Shown here: one piece after another, positions 1 to 4,862 of the stretch | Layout of the letters: the number at the start of each line of letters is the position of its first letter | Position numbering within the stretch: the first letter of the stretch is position 1 | NCBI GenBank assembly: GCA_023412745.1 | Contig: JAEZBZ010000065.1 | Span: forward strand, 1-5,373 | Direction: 5' to 3' | Length of the DNA stretch: 5,373 bases | Origin: Pseudomonadota bacterium | Lineage (GTDB): Bacteria > Pseudomonadota > Alphaproteobacteria > Rhizobiales > Hyphomicrobiaceae | The notes under the pieces: generated by a model | Told to the model about the DNA's origin: nothing | The model's database searches: none | What the model saw: only the letters and a program-made list of their open reading frames with translations | Translations under genes and position numbers: made by a program

Positions 1-60
1 TCCACCATCGAGCACACCGTGCGCATCCGCACGGGCGAGACCGACGACAGCGCGCTCTAA
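1..60 (+). CDS. glnK: Nitrogen regulatory protein P-II (GlnK/GlnB), C-terminal fragment
   Basis: Only the last 19 codons and a TAA stop are in the window; the start lies upstream. The visible residues end in VRIRTGETDDSAL, which matches the conserved C-terminal tail of P-II proteins (VRIRTGE followed by an acidic, Ala-Leu end). P-II proteins are trimeric cytoplasmic sensors of ATP/ADP and 2-oxoglutarate. The GlnK paralogue plugs AmtB when nitrogen is plentiful. The uridylylated T-loop tyrosine and the nucleotide-binding residues are outside the window. The call is supported by amtB lying 75 bp downstream on the same strand, the classic glnK-amtB pair. GlnK rather than GlnB is inferred from this linkage, because the tail alone does not separate them. 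Confidence 0.9.
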   Translation, partial: STIEHTVRIRTGETDDSAL

Positions 61-116
61 GGGCGTCGACCGTCAGGGGCACCACCAAACATCAGCAGCA
101 AAATCGTAGCTTAGCC

Positions 117-126
117 AAGGAAGGGA
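117..126 (+). promoter_or_regulatory. Ribosome binding site of amtB
   Basis: A purine-rich AAGGAAGGGA lies 9 nt before the ATG at 136. This supports that ATG over the in-frame ATG at codon 7 and places the signal peptide in the product. Confidence 0.65.
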
Positions 127-135
127 CATTCCAAC

Positions 136-1449
136 ATGACGCTGCGAAATCTCATGCGCGTGGCCACGAGCGCCGCAGTGCTATCGGCACTCTCCACGGT
201 GCCCGCGCTGGCACAGGCAGCACCGGAGCCGCCGCCATCACTCAACTCCGGCGATACGGCCTGGATGCTCACTTCGACCGTCCTCGTGCTCATGATGACG
301 ATCCCCGGCCTGGCCCTGTTCTATGGCGGCATGGTGCGCAAGAAGAACGTGCTTGCCACTGTCATGCAGAGCTTCGCAGCGGCATGCTTGATGAGCGTCC
401 TTTGGATGATCATCGGATACTCGATCGCGTTCGGCGATGGCGGCACGTTGAACGCCTACGTCGGCGGTCTCGACAAGATGTTCCTGTCGCACATGACCAA
501 GGAAGGCCTGCAGGGCACGATCCCCGAGTCGGTGTTCATGACCTTCCAGATGACCTTCGCAATCATTACGCCAGCGCTCATCTGCGGCGCGGTGGCGGAC
601 CGTATGAAGTTCTCCAGCCTGCTCGCCTTCCTGACGCTGTGGATGCTGCTGATTTACGCGCCGATCTGCCACTGGGTCTGGGGCGGCGGCTTCCTCGGCT
701 CCGACGGCGTTCTCGACTTCGCCGGCGGCACCGTGGTTCACATCAACTCGGGCGTGGCCGGTCTGGTCGCTGCCATCGTCCTTGGCCGTCGCGAAGGCTA
801 CGGCCAGGAGAACATGGCGCCGCACAACCTTGTCCTGACCGTCATCGGCGCATCGCTGCTGTGGGTTGGCTGGTTCGGCTTTAACGCCGGCTCGGCTGCT
901 GCCGCCAACGAAGGCGCGGGCATGGCGATGGCCGTCACGCAGATCGCTGCCGCGGCGGCGGGCCTTGCCTGGATGTTCATCGAGTGGATCGTGCACAAGA
1001 AGCCGAGCGTGCTCGGCATCGCGTCGGGTGCGGTCGCTGGTCTGGTTGCCATCACGCCGGCCGCTGGCTTCGTCGCTCCGATGGGCGGCCTGCTGATCGG
1101 TCTGGCCGCGGGCTTCTTCTGTTTCATCTTCTCCACGATGATCAAGCGAGCCCTCGGCTATGACGACAGCCTCGATGTGTTCGGCATCCACGGCATCGGC
1201 GGCATCGTCGGCGCGCTGCTGACGGGTGTGTTCGCGGTCGAAGCGATTGGTGGCACCGCGGGTCTGCTGGAAGGCAACCCGGGTCAGGTATGGACGCAGT
1301 TCTACGGCATCATCGCCACGATCATCTACTGCGCCGTCGGCACCTTCGTGATCCTGATGGTGGTGAAGATGTTCTTCGGCCTGCGCGTCGACAAGAGCAC
1401 GGAAATCGAAGGTCTCGATGTCCGTCTGCACGGCGAGGTCGTTCAGTAA
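136..1449 (+). CDS. amtB: Ammonium transporter AmtB (Amt/MEP/Rh family)
   Basis: This 437-residue inner-membrane protein conducts ammonium/ammonia into the cell. Residues 1-26 form a cleavable signal peptide ending in ALA, as in other Gram-negative Amt proteins. About eleven hydrophobic segments follow between residues 42 and 412. Landmarks, aligned by motif with E. coli AmtB, are the external-gate phenylalanines F137/F141, the tryptophan of WGGG (W182), the essential aspartate D194 in DFAGGTVVHI, the twin pore histidines H202 and H352 (HGIGG), and F249/S253 in GWFGFNAGS. No key residue is missing. The cytoplasmic tail (about 415-437, containing EGLDVRLHGE) is the segment that contacts the P-II protein, and the gene follows glnK in the same operon. 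The operon promoter, probably nitrogen-controlled, is outside the window. Length and composition are normal for the family. Confidence 0.97.
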   Translation: MTLRNLMRVATSAAVLSALSTVPALAQAAPEPPPSLNSGDTAWMLTSTVLVLMMTIPGLALFYGGMVRKKNVLATVMQSFAAACLMSVLWMIIGYSIAFGDGGTLNAYVGGLDKMFLSHMTKEGLQGTIPESVFMTFQMTFAIITPALICGAVADRMKFSSLLAFLTLWMLLIYAPICHWVWGGGFLGSDGVLDFAGGTVVHINSGVAGLVAAIVLGRREGYGQENMAPHNLVLTVIGASLLWVGWFGFNAGSAAAANEGAGMAMAVTQIAAAAAGLAWMFIEWIVHKKPSVLGIASGAVAGLVAITPAAGFVAPMGGLLIGLAAGFFCFIFSTMIKRALGYDDSLDVFGIHGIGGIVGALLTGVFAVEAIGGTAGLLEGNPGQVWTQFYGIIATIIYCAVGTFVILMVVKMFFGLRVDKSTEIEGLDVRLHGEVVQ

Positions 1450-1455
1450 GACGCG

Positions 1456-1484
1456 GGCGGGGCGCGATCCCCGCCTGTTCTTTT
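1456..1484 (+). terminator. Rho-independent terminator of glnK-amtB
   Basis: A perfect 7-bp GC stem (GGCGGGG at 1456-1462 with CCCCGCC at 1469-1475, 6-nt loop) starts 7 nt after the amtB stop. It is followed by the T-rich tract TGTTCTTTT. The tract is interrupted, so termination may be partial, which would let transcription continue into the stem-loops at 1489-1553. Confidence 0.7.
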
Positions 1485-1485
1485 C

Positions 1486-1553
1486 CCTAGCACGCAGTCC
1501 TCCCAGGACGTGCTGTCGACTGGGCCCGGGGCTACCGCTTCGGGCCCATTTTT
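1486..1553 (+). ncRNA. Candidate small RNA with UCCUCCC loop, 3' of amtB
   Basis: Seen: after the first terminator there is a second stem-loop, AGCAC (1489-1493) with GTGCT (1510-1514) and GTCC (1497-1500) with GGAC (1506-1509), separated by a 3-nt bulge. Its tip carries UCCUCCC (1498-1504), which is complementary to Shine-Dalgarno sequences. A 6-nt linker leads into a strong terminator hairpin ending in five Ts at 1553. Two terminator-like hairpins in a row make sense if the second ends a separate short RNA of about 65-95 nt. Known: alphaproteobacteria have abundant small RNAs with CU-rich loops (the mmgR/suhB alpha-r8 group, the alpha-r14 group and cuckoo RNAs) that pair with ribosome binding sites. 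Inference: this may be one of them. No convincing promoter was seen, so it may be processed from the amtB 3' UTR. The exact 5' end is unknown. Confidence 0.45.
1521..1553 (+). terminator. Rho-independent terminator of the candidate small RNA (or second amtB terminator)
   Basis: TGGGCCCG (1521-1528) pairs perfectly with CGGGCCCA (1541-1548) across a 12-nt loop, and TTTTT follows at 1549-1553. The T-tract is on the plus strand only, so the terminator works left to right. It lies 14 nt before the stop codon of the convergent L,D-transpeptidase-family gene. Confidence 0.75.
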
Positions 1554-1567
1554 CATGGGCGTCAGAC

Positions 1568-2167
1568 TTATGCGGGCTGCGGCCGTCGCGGGAATGGCTC
1601 GACCAGCACCGTGGTTCCCGGTCTCAGCGATGCGACCAGCCGCACCAGATGGCGGCGCTTCAACGCGATGCATCCGGCGGTCGGCGTATACCCGGGACGC
1701 GCCATGTGCATGAAGATCGCGCTGCCCCCGCCTTGCACGCGTGGCCGTGCATTGTGATCGAATACGATGACAAGATCATACAGATGGTCGTCACGCCACA
1801 TATGCTCGGCGCTCGCCGGATAGGGATGCGTGACATGACGATTGTAGTTTCGGTCGCCGACAGCATCGCACCATCCGTCGTCGCCGCGGATCGGCGTCAG
1901 CGGAATGGCAGTCAGCGGACGTCGCAATCGATCGCTGCGATAGTATCCCCGGACCACGACGAGCTTGCCGATCGGCGTTGCCCAATCCCCCTCGCGCTTC
2001 AGCGCGATACGACCGGATCGTCCCAATGCGCACGGCAAGCGCAATCCGCCCACTGTCAGCCATCCCTTGCTCGCCCCCATCGAAAGGGCGGACACGCGCA
2101 ATCGCCGGGCGATCACAGAAGGTTTTGTGGGCTTCTCGCTGCGCCGGATGGTCCGGGTCCTAGACAC
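1568..2167 (-). CDS. YkuD-fold L,D-transpeptidase family protein
   Basis: The 199-residue product matches the short alphaproteobacterial YkuD-domain family (COG3786 type). Domain landmarks are CALGRSG (46-52), KREGDWATPIG (57-67) and the catalytic segment with H154 and C166 in HMARPGYTPTAGCIALKRR. The usual [S/T]-H/x-G-C motif appears as T-A-G-C. The cysteine is the acyl-enzyme nucleophile in L,D-transpeptidases, which make 3-3 peptidoglycan cross-links or attach lipoproteins; the actual reaction here is not shown. No signal peptide or membrane anchor is visible, as is common in this subfamily, so how it would reach the periplasm is unclear. The start is a GTG at 2167 with GGAAAGG 11 nt upstream. 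An internal GTG (2095) or ATG (2080) is possible, since the conserved domain begins near residue 33 and residues 1-25 are Arg/Lys-rich. It is convergent with amtB and divergent from the response regulator gene, 64 bp away. Confidence 0.85.
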   Translation of the reverse strand: MSRTRTIRRSEKPTKPSVIARRLRVSALSMGASKGWLTVGGLRLPCALGRSGRIALKREGDWATPIGKLVVVRGYYRSDRLRRPLTAIPLTPIRGDDGWCDAVGDRNYNRHVTHPYPASAEHMWRDDHLYDLVIVFDHNARPRVQGGGSAIFMHMARPGYTPTAGCIALKRRHLVRLVASLRPGTTVLVEPFPRRPQPA

Positions 2168-2231
2168 TGTTTCGATTACCTTTCCGGTGATAGATTGCGG
2201 CTCTCATTCTCGCATTCTGGAGCATGACTGC
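2168..2231. promoter_or_regulatory. Divergent promoter region between the L,D-transpeptidase-family gene and the response regulator gene
   Basis: This 64-bp gap must hold at least part of the start signals for both genes. It is AT-richer than its surroundings. Seen: GGAG at 2219-2222, 9 nt before the regulator ATG; a possible TAGATT -10 element at 2191-2196 with a weak TTTCGA upstream; and a direct repeat CATTCT-CG-CATTCT (2205-2218) just before the ribosome binding site. None of the promoter elements is a strong consensus. Control of either gene by the regulator itself is plausible but not shown. Confidence 0.4.
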
Positions 2232-2918
2232 ATGAGTACGGCGCGCAAGATTCTCATCGTCGACGACGACGAGGACCTTCGTGAATCTCTTCGCGAGCAG
2301 CTAGCCCTGCACGATGAGTTCGAGATAGTGACCGCAAGCACGGCGGGCGACGGCATCGATCTGGCCAAGGTGGATCACCTCGATCTACTGATCCTGGACG
2401 TCGGGCTGCCGGACATGGACGGCCGCGAGGCCTGCAAGGTGCTGCGCAAAAACGGCTTCAAATCCCCCATTATCATGCTTACGGGCAACGACTCCGATGC
2501 CGACATGATCCTTGGCCTCGATGCTGGTGCCAACGACTATGTCACCAAGCCGTTCAAGTTCGCTGTGCTGCTGGCCAGGATCCGCGCGCAGTTGCGCCAG
2601 CATGAGCAGAGCGAAGACGCTGTATTCACGATCGGCAATTATACCTTCAAGCCCGCCTCCAAGCTGCTTCTCGACGAGAAGGGCGCCAAGATCCGCCTCA
2701 CGGAAAAGGAAGCCTCGATCCTGAAGTTCCTCTATCGCGCGGGCGAGAAAGTGGTGACCCGGGATGTGCTGCTGCACGAGGTATGGGGCTATAACGCCGG
2801 CGTCACTACCCACACGCTGGAAACGCATATCTACCGGCTGCGTCAGAAGATCGAGAAAGACCCCTCCAATGCCGAGCTGCTGGTGACTGAAACCGGCGGC
2901 TACAAACTCGTGCCCTGA
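2232..2918 (+). CDS. cenR: OmpR/PhoB-family response regulator, CenR-like
   Basis: This is a 228-residue two-component DNA-binding regulator. Receiver domain, residues 5-120: acidic pocket D11/D12, phospho-acceptor D56 in LILDVGLPDMDG, switch threonine T84 and conserved lysine K106 in YVTKPFK. The C-terminal OmpR-type winged helix (about 128-228) contains RLTEKEASILKFLYRAG, VLLHEVWGYN and the recognition-helix segment THTLETHIYRLRQKI. These stretches are characteristic of alphaproteobacterial CenR (OtpR in Brucella), a regulator of cell-envelope genes that is essential in Caulobacter. The symbol is given from remembered family signatures, not a search. ATG 2232 is chosen because GGAG lies 9 nt upstream and the receiver fold begins at residue 6; the open frame extends upstream to 1965, but that part overlaps the opposite-strand gene. 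No histidine kinase gene is next to it, so its partner kinase is encoded elsewhere. Confidence 0.8.
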   Translation: MSTARKILIVDDDEDLRESLREQLALHDEFEIVTASTAGDGIDLAKVDHLDLLILDVGLPDMDGREACKVLRKNGFKSPIIMLTGNDSDADMILGLDAGANDYVTKPFKFAVLLARIRAQLRQHEQSEDAVFTIGNYTFKPASKLLLDEKGAKIRLTEKEASILKFLYRAGEKVVTRDVLLHEVWGYNAGVTTHTLETHIYRLRQKIEKDPSNAELLVTETGGYKLVP

Positions 2919-3151
2919 GCCGGGCGGCCACTGCCGGCATTCCCGCACGATTTCTGCTCGCCCCGCAATTTTCTAGTATTGCGTGTATTAACTCCAGGCG
3001 CGGCGCGGCAGATTCGACACGCGAAGGAGCTGTTATCCAGTGGCTTGCGCGAGATCACTAGACCGCGGGAACCGAATCGTCTGTTTTGTGTGCGGGGGAC
3101 ATGCAGATAAAACAACCTTAGATCGCACCCCTACCTTTTGGGGGCCGCACC
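2919..3151. other. Intergenic region upstream of the cyclic-nucleotide-binding-like gene
   Basis: These 233 bp contain no convincing gene. Seen: a 5-bp GC hairpin just after the regulator stop with no T-tract; a perfect 6-bp inverted repeat CGCAAT (2964-2969) / ATTGCG (2978-2983) with an AT-rich 8-nt centre, which could be an operator; a short AT-rich stretch GTGTATTAAC nearby that could contain a -10 element; and GATAAAAC at 3106-3113, another possible -10 region. The last 25 bp hold the G-rich ribosome binding region of the next gene inside a small hairpin. Confidence 0.4.
3140..3144 (+). promoter_or_regulatory. G-rich ribosome binding region, potentially occluded by a hairpin
   Basis: GGGGG sits 7 nt before the ATG at 3152 and is the only Shine-Dalgarno-like element. 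It can pair with CCCC at 3128-3131 across an 8-nt loop. A second G5 run at 3094-3098 could compete for the same CCCC. This is an atypical initiation region; the pairing is short and unproven. Confidence 0.35.
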
Positions 3152-3670
3152 ATGTCCTTGGAAATGCTGCTAGAGCCGTTGCGCCGCGTGGCGTTGTTTC
3201 AGGGGCTGAACCACGCTCAAATCGCCGAGATCGGCAAAACAACCGAGCGCGTGATGTTCCGGGCCGGCGATACCATCATTCAGGAAAACAAGCCCGGCGA
3301 TGCGGCTTATTTGATCGTGGCAGGCGATGCTGCGCGGACCAGCGGACCGACCAACTTGGATGCGATCGCCGTCGGCACGCTGATCGGCGAAATGGCCATG
3401 TTGGTCGAAACCACCTACGGCTCGACCGTGGTCTGCCGCGGCCCGGTCAAGGTTCTCAAGCTGACGCGAGAAAATCTGCTTGAGCTGATGCGCAAGGATC
3501 TCTCGCTCGCGGATCATCTCGTCAACGTCCTGTCCAGCCGGCTACGTTCGCTGGCCGACGACCTTAAGAAGGTCGACCAGGCCTTGACGGAGTCCGATGC
3601 CGCAGCGCGCGTCAGCGTTCCCGGGATTCCGGTGCCAGCGGCCCTTGCCGCCCTCGAAATGCACCAATAG
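3152..3670 (+). CDS. Stand-alone cyclic-nucleotide-binding-like domain protein (Crp/Fnr or PKA-R type fold)
   Basis: The 172-residue product is one cNMP-binding beta-roll (about 10-115) followed by a helical tail (about 115-150) and an Ala/Pro-rich end. There is no helix-turn-helix, signal peptide or catalytic domain. Seen: LFQGLNHAQIAEIG at the N-terminus, FRAGDTIIQENKPGDAAYLI typical of the first strands, and GTLIGEMAML for the phosphate-binding cassette. Glu80 is in place, but the arginine that contacts the cyclic phosphate in CAP or PKA aligns with Tyr89 (TTYGSTVV instead of TPRAATV). Binding of cAMP or cGMP is therefore doubtful; it may bind another ligand or act as a protein-interaction module. 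It follows the CenR-like gene on the same strand, 233 bp downstream, probably with its own promoter. Brucella otpR is recalled to lie beside a similarly annotated gene, suggesting a conserved pair. The start is the first ATG in the frame, which opens only at 3122. Confidence 0.8.
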   Translation: MSLEMLLEPLRRVALFQGLNHAQIAEIGKTTERVMFRAGDTIIQENKPGDAAYLIVAGDAARTSGPTNLDAIAVGTLIGEMAMLVETTYGSTVVCRGPVKVLKLTRENLLELMRKDLSLADHLVNVLSSRLRSLADDLKKVDQALTESDAAARVSVPGIPVPAALAALEMHQ

Positions 3671-3754
3671 AAGCACAACCGGCGCGATGTTTTTTCCGCC
3701 GACGCGTACCAACGCGCGACCAATCGTGCGCCGTGGCATCATGAGTGTGGGCGG

Positions 3755-3795
3755 AAATAGAAAAGCGCCCAACTCCGGGGGGAGGAGTTGGGCGC
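3755..3795 (-). terminator. Strong Rho-independent terminator, minus strand
   Basis: GCGCCCAACTCC (3765-3776) and GGAGTTGGGCGC (3784-3795) form a perfect 12-bp stem with a 7-nt loop. On the minus strand the stem is followed by TTTTCTATTT (3764 down to 3755). On the plus strand no T-tract follows, so it ends leftward transcription only. It lies about 230 bp beyond the lolA stop, which is far for a simple gene-end terminator. Confidence 0.85.
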
Positions 3796-3893
3796 AAGAG
3801 CGCTATCAGCGCTTGGCGTCGGGAGGGACTCCGGCGCCGCAGACGGTATCTTCGGCTAGACGGGGGGCACTACCGATACAGGGTGATACCGCC
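3762..3893 (-). ncRNA. Candidate structured small RNA or long lolA 3' UTR with C-rich loops
   Basis: Read on the minus strand there are four stem-loops in a row: a compound hairpin (3842-3850 with 3885-3893, inner stem 3852-3859 with 3870-3876) whose 10-nt loop contains CCCCCC; a hairpin at 3815-3838 with CCCUCCC in its loop region; a small AGCGCT hairpin (3799-3813); and the terminator, whose loop is UCCCCCC. The outer 9-bp stem contains a pair that is G-U on the minus strand but A-C on the plus strand, which favours the minus strand; the 3815-3838 stem has the opposite bias. Repeated C-rich loops before a strong terminator resemble alphaproteobacterial anti-Shine-Dalgarno small RNAs. No clear promoter was seen between lolA and this region, so processing from the lolA transcript is an equal possibility. 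The 5' end is unknown. Confidence 0.4.
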
Positions 3894-4026
3894 TGTCGGT
3901 TTCTACTTAATCTCAAGCCCACCAACTTCAATAGACCTACCTGCATGAGTTCACGAAAAAGTGAACAGCATCCGGTCGGTTTTCAACAGCTTTGGATTGC
4001 TTGCTGGCGAACAAGCAACAGGCAGC

Positions 4027-4725
4027 TTACTGCTGGAGCTTCTTCAAGGTGAGCGATTCCCGCTTGAACAGACCGGCGTCGATTTCGTCGGATTTGACGA
4101 GATTTGACAGCTCAACCCGGGTTTCCAGACCCTGCGCATCGACCGTCACCCACTCCTTGAGGTCGAGTGCAGGCGATTTGGTCATAAACAGCGTGATCCG
4201 GCCCGGGGCATCCGGGTCCTTATCCTGCATGGTGAGGATGATGAGGTCATCGGACTCGTGAACCTCGTAAATATTCGCGTCCCGCAACAGGTTTACGTCT
4301 TTCCGCAACAGCAACCGGAAAGGTGTGTTGTCCAGCTCATACACGTCCTCACTGTTCAGATCGTGATCCTGGATCGCCAGCCAGCGGCCGTCTGAAATGA
4401 TCACTTTCTTACTGGGCGAGGCATAGTCGAAACGGAAACGGCCGGGCTTCTTGACGTAGAACCGGCCGCGAACCTGCTTCTTGTCAGGTTCCGTCTGCAG
4501 GAAAACCCCTTTGAGATTATCGAGTTGATTGAAATAGCCGGTCACGGAATTGACGGCTGCCGTCTGCTGGTCGCTCATGACTGGCGCCGCCGCTGCTTCC
4601 GGCTTGACCGTGCCAGCCCATCCCGGGTTGGGCGCCGCAGCCGGGGCAGGCTGTTGCTGGGCGAAGCTCGGACCGGCTAGCAGGCCAATGGCCACTGCCG
4701 TCGCAATCTTTGCAATCGCCCGCAT
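4027..4725 (-). CDS. lolA: Outer-membrane lipoprotein carrier protein LolA
   Basis: The 232-residue product is a periplasmic chaperone that takes lipoproteins from the LolCDE transporter and passes them to the outer membrane. Residues 1-22 form a signal peptide ending in SFA, followed by a Pro/Ala-rich linker (about 23-50) that is longer than in E. coli LolA. The LolA fold spans about 52-225, with GRFYVKKPGRFRFDYASP (87-104) as the hallmark: strands and a basic-Pro motif where E. coli has its functional Arg in KRP. SDGRWLAIQD (111-120) and NTPFRLLL (133-140) are also typical. The C-terminus SLTLKKLQQ is ordinary. The ATG at 4725 has GGGGAGA about 5 nt upstream. ftsK lies upstream on the same strand, 137 bp away, a pairing common in proteobacteria. 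Transcription appears to run on to the terminator at 3755-3795. Confidence 0.92.
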   Translation of the reverse strand: MRAIAKIATAVAIGLLAGPSFAQQQPAPAAAPNPGWAGTVKPEAAAAPVMSDQQTAAVNSVTGYFNQLDNLKGVFLQTEPDKKQVRGRFYVKKPGRFRFDYASPSKKVIISDGRWLAIQDHDLNSEDVYELDNTPFRLLLRKDVNLLRDANIYEVHESDDLIILTMQDKDPDAPGRITLFMTKSPALDLKEWVTVDAQGLETRVELSNLVKSDEIDAGLFKRESLTLKKLQQ

Positions 4726-4803
4726 TCCAATCTCCCCGATCCGTCTCTCGAATCACATGCCTTACGCTCGATTGTCGCAACATTGAGACGAGAGCGGGGC
4801 AAT

Positions 4804-4834
4804 GTCTGCACCCAGGCGTCAGCGGTGCACAGAC
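4804..4834. repeat. Imperfect inverted repeat between ftsK and lolA
   Basis: GTCTG plus CACC pairs with GGTG plus CAGAC, a 9-bp stem with a 2-nt bulge and an 11-nt loop. No T-tract follows on either strand, so it is not a clear terminator. It could weaken ftsK read-through or be an operator. The rest of the 137-bp gap shows no strong promoter consensus for lolA. Confidence 0.3.
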
Positions 4835-4862
4835 TGTTACAGGGAAGCTGGGCCAAATTCCG

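Larger units (their letters stand above)
3671..4026. other. 356-bp gap between convergent genes, structured but without a protein gene
   Basis: No open frame here has a plausible start signal or recognisable product. The left 90 bp contain a T6 run (3690-3695) without a good hairpin before it, so the end of the upstream plus-strand transcript is unclear. From 3765 to 3966 the DNA is dense in inverted repeats: a 12-bp perfect terminator stem, AGCGCT repeats, a GC-rich hairpin, a compound 9+7-bp hairpin, and GTTCAC/GTGAAC at 3949-3966. A further stem, TTGCTTG/CAAGCAA (3997-4018), lies next to the lolA stop. The T-tract orientation indicates that this is the 3' region of a minus-strand transcript. 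Confidence 0.6.

Noticed and set aside
238..1431. Long open frame of 397 codons antisense to amtB
   Set aside because: Its product is a low-complexity His/Asp/Arg/Glu-rich string typical of the reverse complement of a high-GC membrane protein gene. It has no family resemblance, and amtB on the other strand is unambiguous.
1418..2227. Plus-strand open frame of 269 codons across the amtB end and the L,D-transpeptidase-family gene
   Set aside because: It is antisense to a gene with clear catalytic motifs, runs through two terminators and has no recognisable product.
3068..3072. GGAAC as a possible -35 of a general stress (EcfG) promoter
   Set aside because: No CGTT-like -10 element is found 16-17 nt downstream.
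3040..3483. GTG-started frame with GAAGGAG upstream, first part reading as a small Cys-containing peptide
   Set aside because: The GAAGGAG is about 12 nt from the GTG. The frame has no stop before it overlaps over 300 bp of the nucleotide-binding-like gene in another frame, where it becomes an Arg-rich shadow. A leader peptide would be expected to stop before the gene.
3872..3908. Plus-strand hairpin ACCG/CGGT plus ACAGG/CCTGT followed by TTTCTACTT as a terminator for the nucleotide-binding-like gene
   Set aside because: The T-tract is weak, the stem is bulged, and it lies 200 bp past the gene; the arms also pair with other segments in the minus-strand fold.
3796..3932. Plus-strand 6S-like rod: GGAGTTGG near 3784 could close with CCAACTTC near 3921-3928
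   Set aside because: The closing stem competes with the perfect 12-bp terminator, and no recognisable 6S central-bubble sequence was identified. tmRNA, SRP RNA and RNase P signatures were also looked for and not found. A covariance-model search would settle it.
3597..4052. Plus-strand open frame of 151 codons covering the gap between the nucleotide-binding-like gene and lolA
   Set aside because: It starts inside the upstream gene, passes through the terminator and structured region, and has no ribosome binding site or family features.
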